Below, one piece after another: positions 5,046 through 9,280 of a stretch of DNA of 9,280 nt. A program made the position numbers and the translations under genes. Source of the stretch: Prevotellaceae bacterium (GTDB taxonomy: Bacteria; Bacteroidota; Bacteroidia; Bacteroidales; UBA932); contig JAIRMK010000073.1 of NCBI GenBank assembly GCA_031258755.1, forward strand, positions 1 to 9,280, written 5' to 3'. Numbering within the stretch: the stretch's first letter is position 1; every line of letters begins with the position of its first letter. Under the pieces are notes generated by a model. The model was not told the origin of the DNA. It saw only the letters and a list, made by a program, of their open reading frames with translations, and ran no database searches.

Positions 5046-6239
5046 ATGCCCGGTTTTGAATTATTCGACCACATTGAGCGGAAACACTTACAAGACGTAA
5101 CGGACACCGGCGTGCTGATGCGCTACGGTTTTGCCGGCGCGCGGAACGGACACTGGAAAGCGAAGGAAATGGAAGCGGCCATTTGCCAAAAGACAGGAGC
5201 GCAGCATGCCCTGCTGCTGTCGAGCGGAACGGCGGCGCTCACCACGGCGCTGGCGGCGCTGGGCGTGGGCGCCGGCGATGAGGTCATCCTCCCGCCTTTC
5301 ACATTCGTGGCAAGCTTCGAGTCCATCATGACCACAGGCGCCATTCCCGTAATGGTTGACATTGACGACACGCTTTGCCTCGACCCGCAAGCGGTGCGGA
5401 AGGCCGTCACACCGCGCACCAAAGTGGTGATGCCGGTGCACATGTGCGGCGCCATGGCGCAAATCGACGAACTGCGCGAGATATGCCGGACGCATAACCT
5501 CTTCCTGCTGGAAGACGCCTGTCAGGCTTTCGGCGCCTCGTTCAAAGGCAGAATGCTGGGCAGCATCGGCGACGTGGGATGTTACTCGTTCGACTTCAAC
5601 AAAATTGTAACCTGCGGCGAAGGCGGCGCGGTAGTCACGAACAGCAAAGACCTCTACGAACGCGCTGACCAGTACCACGACCACGGTCACGACCACACCA
5701 ACGACGACCGCGGCGCCGAAGGTCATTTGTCGCCCGGATATAACTTCCGCATCTCGGAACTCCACGCAGCAGTGGGTTGCGGGCAAATCGTCAAACTCGA
5801 CCGGTTTGTGGACATTCACCGTCAACATAAAAAAGTGCTGAAAGACGCGCTCAGCACCGTGTCGCAAGTAACCTTCCGCCGTTTACCCGACCCCGAAGGC
5901 GACAGCGCTACGTTCCTCACGTTCTTCATGCCCTCCGAAGAAAGTGCGCGCAACGCCATCAAGGCGCTGAAAGCGGCAAGCATCGACGGCGCTTTTCACT
6001 GGTACGACAACAACTGGCACTACATCCGCAAGTGGGACCAACTGAAAACGCGGAACTTCATGCACCCCTTATACAAGGCCATGCTCGACCTTCTGCCCGA
6101 CTATTCAAAAGCGGACTTTTCCGCTTCGGACGCGCACATATCACGCGCCATTTCCATCGCCATAAAAATGGGATGGAGCGACGACGAGGTGCGCCGGCGA
6201 GCCGGTAAGATAACGGAAGCCGTGAAGTCATCACTTTAA
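5046..6239 (+). CDS. kdnA: 8-amino-Kdo transaminase KdnA (DegT/DnrJ/EryC1/StrS family)
   Basis: This 397-residue cytosolic PLP enzyme is predicted to convert 8-dehydro-Kdo (the aldehyde made by KdnB) into 8-amino-3,8-dideoxy-manno-octulosonate using an amino-acid donor. The fold-type I sugar aminotransferase motifs are all present: LLLSSGTAALTTAL (57-70), DEVILPPFTFVAS (78-90), LEDACQAFGAS (155-165; Asp157 contacts the PLP ring nitrogen), the PLP Schiff-base lysine Lys186 in SFDFNKIVTCGEGGA (181-195), and GYNFRISELHAA (231-242). A His/Asp-rich stretch, YHDHGHDHTND (210-220), replaces the usual short RDHG-like segment. The KdnA assignment rests on the next two genes being a KdsB paralogue and an iron-ADH-like KdnB, the set described in Shewanella oneidensis. 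On sequence alone another nucleotide-sugar aminotransferase would be possible. Only 9 bp separate it from kdsB. Confidence 0.85.
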   Translation: MPGFELFDHIERKHLQDVTDTGVLMRYGFAGARNGHWKAKEMEAAICQKTGAQHALLLSSGTAALTTALAALGVGAGDEVILPPFTFVASFESIMTTGAIPVMVDIDDTLCLDPQAVRKAVTPRTKVVMPVHMCGAMAQIDELREICRTHNLFLLEDACQAFGASFKGRMLGSIGDVGCYSFDFNKIVTCGEGGAVVTNSKDLYERADQYHDHGHDHTNDDRGAEGHLSPGYNFRISELHAAVGCGQIVKLDRFVDIHRQHKKVLKDALSTVSQVTFRRLPDPEGDSATFLTFFMPSEESARNAIKALKAASIDGAFHWYDNNWHYIRKWDQLKTRNFMHPLYKAMLDLLPDYSKADFSASDAHISRAISIAIKMGWSDDEVRRRAGKITEAVKSSL

Positions 6240-6248
6240 AAATACGAC

Positions 6249-6974
6249 ATGAAAATAATAGCACTCATTCCTGCCCGCTACGGAGCAAGCCGTTTCCCCG
6301 GGAAAATGCTGGCGCTGCTGAAAGGCATACCTGTAATCCGGCGAACTTATGAGGCGGTGCGCCACACCGGCTTGTTTGATGAAACGGCCGTAGTAACCGA
6401 CAGCGAGGAAATTTACAACGAAATAACTGCCCACGGCGGAAAAGCCATTATGAGCCGGAAAGCGCACGAAACGGGAAGCGACCGTATTGCCGAAGCCGCC
6501 GAACATTTCGACGCCGACCTCATCGTAAATGTGCAGGGTGATGAGCCGTTCACCAAACGCGAGCCGCTGGAAAAACTGCTGGCCGTCTTTAACGAAGCGG
6601 ACGCCGGCCAAATTGACCTGGCTTCGCTGATGCAAGTGATGCACCACAAAGAACAAATCGCAGACCCGAATTATGTGAAAGTAGCGGTAGACTTGAACAA
6701 CTTCGCGCTGATGTTTTCGCGGTCGCCCCTCCCCTACCACCGGGACACGAACTTGCATCCCACCTACTACGAACACATCGGGATATACGCTTTCCGCAAA
6801 CAGGCGCTGCTCGACTTTTCCAAAACGCCGGCAAGTCCGCTCGAAAGCATCGAAAAGATTGAATGCTTACGCTACCTCGAACATGGAAAGAAAATAAAAA
6901 TGGTGGTTACCGACTATATGGGCGTTGAAATTGATACACCGGAAGACCTGCTCAATGCCGAAAAATTATTATAG
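6249..6974 (+). CDS. kdsB: CMP-(8-amino-)Kdo cytidylyltransferase, KdsB family
   Basis: This 241-residue cytosolic enzyme transfers CMP from CTP to an octulosonate, giving the donor used by the Kdo transferase of lipid A-core assembly. The family motifs are PARYGASRFPGK (8-19), which binds the nucleotide, HETGSDRIAEA (73-83), NVQGDEP (94-100) with metal-binding Asp98, FSRSPLPY (156-163), HIGIYAFR (176-183), LESIEKIECLRYLEHG (198-213) and VEIDTPEDL (226-234). Canonical KdsB has GVDTPEDL after a Gly/Pro-rich loop; here the loop is short (TDYMGVEIDTPED), which I recall resembles the Shewanella Kdo8N-specific enzyme. Its place between kdnA and kdnB supports 8-amino-Kdo as substrate (the EC 2.7.7.90 activity). 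Ordinary Kdo activity cannot be excluded. The gaps are 9 bp upstream and 18 bp downstream, so it is cotranscribed. Confidence 0.88.
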   Translation: MKIIALIPARYGASRFPGKMLALLKGIPVIRRTYEAVRHTGLFDETAVVTDSEEIYNEITAHGGKAIMSRKAHETGSDRIAEAAEHFDADLIVNVQGDEPFTKREPLEKLLAVFNEADAGQIDLASLMQVMHHKEQIADPNYVKVAVDLNNFALMFSRSPLPYHRDTNLHPTYYEHIGIYAFRKQALLDFSKTPASPLESIEKIECLRYLEHGKKIKMVVTDYMGVEIDTPEDLLNAEKLL

Positions 6975-6992
6975 CATAAAAAAATATTTGAT

Positions 6993-8069
6993 ATGAAATT
7001 TAGAAATTTCCCAATGGTGCCGCGCGTAATCTACGGACGCGGTTCGTTCGATGACGTGAGTGAAATTATTGCGCCGAAACGCAAGGGCGATGCGCCGTTT
7101 ATCTTTTTTGTAGACGACGTGTTCGCGCAACAGGAAACGCTCCTGCGGCGTATTCCGCTGCAACAAAAAGACAAAATCATCTTTATAAACACCACCGACG
7201 AACCCAAAACGAAACAGGTGGACCGGCTGCGTGATGCGTTAAAGGCCGAATTCGGCACGGTTTCCGGCGTCATTGGCATTGGCGGAGGCAGCATCATGGA
7301 TTTGGCGAAAGCCGTAGGACTGATGATGACGAATGAAGGCTCATCCGTGCAGTATCAGGGTTGGGACTTGCTCAAAGCGCCCGGCGTGTACCGGGTGGGT
7401 ATTCCCACGTTGAGCGGCACGGGCGCAGAGGTGTCGCGCACGGCGGTATTGACCGGCCCGGAGAAAAAACTCGGCCTGAACTCCGACTACACCACATTCG
7501 ACCAAGTGGTGCTCGACCCCTCGCTGACCAAAAACGCACCGAAAAACCAGCGCTTCTTCACCGGCATGGATTGTTATATCCACTGTGTAGAATCGCTGAA
7601 TGGGACCTACCTGAACGCTTTCAGCAAGAGCTATGGCGAGAAGTCGCAAGAAATGTGCGAGCAGGTTTTTCTCCACAAGAGCGCGTGGGACGACGAAAGT
7701 GACGAAGCCCTGATGATGGCGTCGTGGCACGGCGGAATGAGCATTGCCTATTCGCAGGTGGGCGTGGCGCATGCGGTGAGCTACGGATTGGCTTTTGTGC
7801 TGGGCACGCACCATGGCGTGGGAAATTCCATCGTGTTTAATTATCTGGAAGAATATTACCCGGCCGGCGTGGAAAAATTCCACGACATGGTGCACAAGTG
7901 GAACATCGACTTACCCAGGAACATCTGCGCCCACTGCACCGACGAGCAGTTTAACACCATGATTAACGTATCGCTGGGCATGGCGCCGCTGTGGGAAAAC
8001 GCGCTGGGCAAAAACTGGCGCGACGTTATGACCGCCGCCAAACTGCGCCGCCTCTACGAGCGGATGTAA
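6993..8069 (+). CDS. kdnB: Kdo 8-oxidase KdnB (iron-containing alcohol dehydrogenase family)
   Basis: This 358-residue enzyme of the group III metal-dependent alcohol dehydrogenase fold is predicted to oxidise the C8 hydroxyl of Kdo to an aldehyde, the first step toward 8-amino-Kdo. The start FRNFPMVPRVIYGRGSF and the nucleotide-binding IGIGGGSIMDLAKAVGL (94-110) are typical of the family, as is PTLSGTGAEVSRTAVLT (138-154). Metal ligands are recognisable as Asp193 and His197 in GMDCYIHCVE, His260 in GVAHAVSYG and His274 in GTHHGVGN. The 4- and 14-residue spacings match the classical Asp/His and His/His pairs. Length is slightly below the usual 380 or so. It is the last gene of the operon, and only 29 bp separate its stop from that of the convergent peptidase. 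Without the neighbours it would be annotated only as an iron-containing ADH. Confidence 0.87.
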   Translation: MKFRNFPMVPRVIYGRGSFDDVSEIIAPKRKGDAPFIFFVDDVFAQQETLLRRIPLQQKDKIIFINTTDEPKTKQVDRLRDALKAEFGTVSGVIGIGGGSIMDLAKAVGLMMTNEGSSVQYQGWDLLKAPGVYRVGIPTLSGTGAEVSRTAVLTGPEKKLGLNSDYTTFDQVVLDPSLTKNAPKNQRFFTGMDCYIHCVESLNGTYLNAFSKSYGEKSQEMCEQVFLHKSAWDDESDEALMMASWHGGMSIAYSQVGVAHAVSYGLAFVLGTHHGVGNSIVFNYLEEYYPAGVEKFHDMVHKWNIDLPRNICAHCTDEQFNTMINVSLGMAPLWENALGKNWRDVMTAAKLRRLYERM

Positions 8070-8098
8070 AAGCGATTTCGGAGCCAAGCATTATTAAC

Positions 8099-9280
8099 TT
8101 ACTTCAGCCCGCGGTTTATCAGGAGCGCATCGCCGTCGGGGTCTTTGCCGCGGAATGCACGGTAAAGCGTCATCGGGTCTTCGCTGCCACCCTTTTCCAA
8201 TATATTTTTCCGGAAAGCCTGCGCTGTTTTTTGGTCAAACACGTCGCCGGTTTCGAGAAACGCATGGAAAGCGTCGGCGTCGAGCACTTCAGCCCAAATG
8301 TAGCTATAATAACCCGCTGCATAACCGCCGCCGAAAACGTGTGTAAAATACGTGCTGCGGTAGCGGGGAATGATGGCGTACGTCAAGTTTATCTTATCCA
8401 TAGCCGCCTTTTCAAATTTTTCCACATCCTGCAGCTCGGCGGTTTGCAGGGTGTACCAGTCCATGTCGAGAATGGCAGCCGCCAAAAATTCACACGTGGT
8501 AAATCCCTGATTGAATTTTTTCGACTTTTGTATTTTGTCAATCAGCGCATCGGGGATGACTTCGCCGGTGGCGTAATGCCTGGCATAAAGTTTCAACACG
8601 TCGGGGTGCATCGCCCAGTTTTCGTTGATTTGCGAAGGCAACTCCACAAAATCGCGGAGCACGTTGGTGCCCGAAACAGACTGGTATTTGCATTGCGACA
8701 GCAGGCCGTGAATGGCATGCCCCAGCTCATGGAACAGGGTTTCCACTTCGTCGATAGTCAGCAGCGAGGGCGCGTCGGCTGTGGGTTTGGTGAAATTACA
8801 AACATTCACAATCACGGGGCGCACGCCGGCGTACTGTTCACGAATGTTGTTCATCCATGCGCCGGCACGCTTACTGGCACGCGGGAAATAGTCGGTGTAA
8901 TAAATGCCGAGTTCACTGCCGTCGGCGTCTTTCACCAAATAAGCGGTGGCTTCGGGATTGAATTTCGGAAGATTTACTTCTTCAAAGGTGATGCCGTAAA
9001 GTTTATTGGCCACCATGAACGCGCCATCACGCACATTTTCAAGTTTGAAGTAAGGGCGGATTTGTTCCTCGTCAAGGTCAAATTTCTCTTTCCGTAATTT
9101 TTCGGTGTAATACCACCAGTCCCATGCTTCCACCGGTTCCTTTTGTCCCGATGCTTTGGCTATTTTTTGCAGTTCGGCCAATTCCCTGGCTACCACTTTT
9201 TGGGTGGGCTCCCACAGTTTTTTCAGGAAAGCATTTACCGTTTCAGGATTTTTGGCCATCCGGTTTTCCAGTGCAAAAGA
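8099..9280 (-). CDS. M3-family zinc metallopeptidase (Dcp/oligopeptidase A type), N-terminus outside window
   Basis: The frame is open past the internal Met at 9259 to the window edge: the upstream codons read SFALENR before MAKNPETV, matching the family's 'aLxxrMAk' helix. The Met at 9259 is therefore not the start. The visible 393 residues are the catalytic half of a protein usually near 680-700 residues. Counting from that Met, the zinc site is HELGH at 177-181 in TLFHELGHAIHGLL, with the third ligand probably Glu206 in RDFVELPSQINENW. The substrate-side motif YFTHVFGGGYAAGYYSYIWAEVLDADAF (304-331) and the C-terminal ILEKGGSEDPMTLYRAFRGKDPD are typical of M3A. The role is to cleave short peptides or release C-terminal dipeptides. 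Any signal peptide would be outside the window, so cytoplasmic or periplasmic location cannot be decided. It converges on kdnB with no clear hairpin terminator between them. Confidence 0.93.
   Translation of the reverse strand, partial: SFALENRMAKNPETVNAFLKKLWEPTQKVVARELAELQKIAKASGQKEPVEAWDWWYYTEKLRKEKFDLDEEQIRPYFKLENVRDGAFMVANKLYGITFEEVNLPKFNPEATAYLVKDADGSELGIYYTDYFPRASKRAGAWMNNIREQYAGVRPVIVNVCNFTKPTADAPSLLTIDEVETLFHELGHAIHGLLSQCKYQSVSGTNVLRDFVELPSQINENWAMHPDVLKLYARHYATGEVIPDALIDKIQKSKKFNQGFTTCEFLAAAILDMDWYTLQTAELQDVEKFEKAAMDKINLTYAIIPRYRSTYFTHVFGGGYAAGYYSYIWAEVLDADAFHAFLETGDVFDQKTAQAFRKNILEKGGSEDPMTLYRAFRGKDPDGDALLINRGLK

Noticed and set aside
5088..5867. 259-codon open frame on the minus strand opposite kdnA
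   Set aside because: Its composition (long runs of Val, His, Arg, Ala) is what the complement of GC-rich aminotransferase codons yields. No domain, ribosome binding site or promoter is visible.
8070..8098. Bidirectional terminator between kdnB and the convergent peptidase gene
   Set aside because: The 29-bp gap has no convincing GC-rich hairpin followed by a T-run on either strand.
7991..9097. 368-codon open frame on the plus strand opposite the M3 peptidase and overlapping the end of kdnB
   Set aside because: It overlaps two well-supported genes out of frame, and its translation shows no known motif. The minus-strand frame has the HELGH site and full M3 signature.
9257..9259. Met at 9259 as the start of the M3 peptidase
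   Set aside because: The frame continues open to 9280 as SFALENR-MAKN, which matches the interior of the family. A 386-residue M3A enzyme would lack its N-terminal half.

Overview
The window looks like a piece of a Bacteroidota (probably Bacteroidales) chromosome. Several gene starts are preceded by the TAnnTTTG type of -7 promoter box typical of that phylum, Shine-Dalgarno sequences are mostly weak or absent, and the proteins (PepSY-like exported protein, MNT/HEPN pair, YbdG-type channel) fit. No rRNA, tRNA or CRISPR array was seen.

Layout. 1-118: one end of an insertion sequence, with the first 25 codons of a leftward transposase and its ribosome binding site. 119-242: a perfect (AGTTCTT)8 array directly abutting the IS end, then a very good leftward promoter that fires into the array. 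243-1538 (-): a YbdG/MscS-type mechanosensitive channel. 1539-1692: a divergent promoter region with a helically phased direct repeat. 1693-4216 (+): OmpR-type response regulator, its histidine kinase (4-bp overlap) and a secreted PepSY-like protein with its own promoter. 4283-4992 (+): an MNT-nucleotidyltransferase/HEPN pair (4-bp overlap). 4974-5036: a second kind of heptamer array. 5046-8069 (+): three tightly packed genes that match kdnA, kdsB and kdnB. 8099-9280 (-): the C-terminal part of a convergent M3 metallopeptidase that runs off the right edge.

The most informative block is the kdnA-kdsB-kdnB operon. KdnB oxidises the C8 hydroxyl of Kdo, KdnA transaminates the resulting aldehyde, and the KdsB paralogue activates 8-amino-Kdo as its CMP derivative. 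The organism is therefore predicted to make 8-amino-3,8-dideoxy-manno-octulosonate (Kdo8N) for its lipopolysaccharide inner core. The GC content of these three genes looks higher than that of the two-component and MNT/HEPN genes.

The most unusual non-coding feature is a set of 7-bp-periodic arrays. They occur at three places with three different consensus sequences. Two of them begin inside the end of a gene and supply its stop codon. Each unit carries TAA in the gene's sense, so three units place a stop in all three frames.
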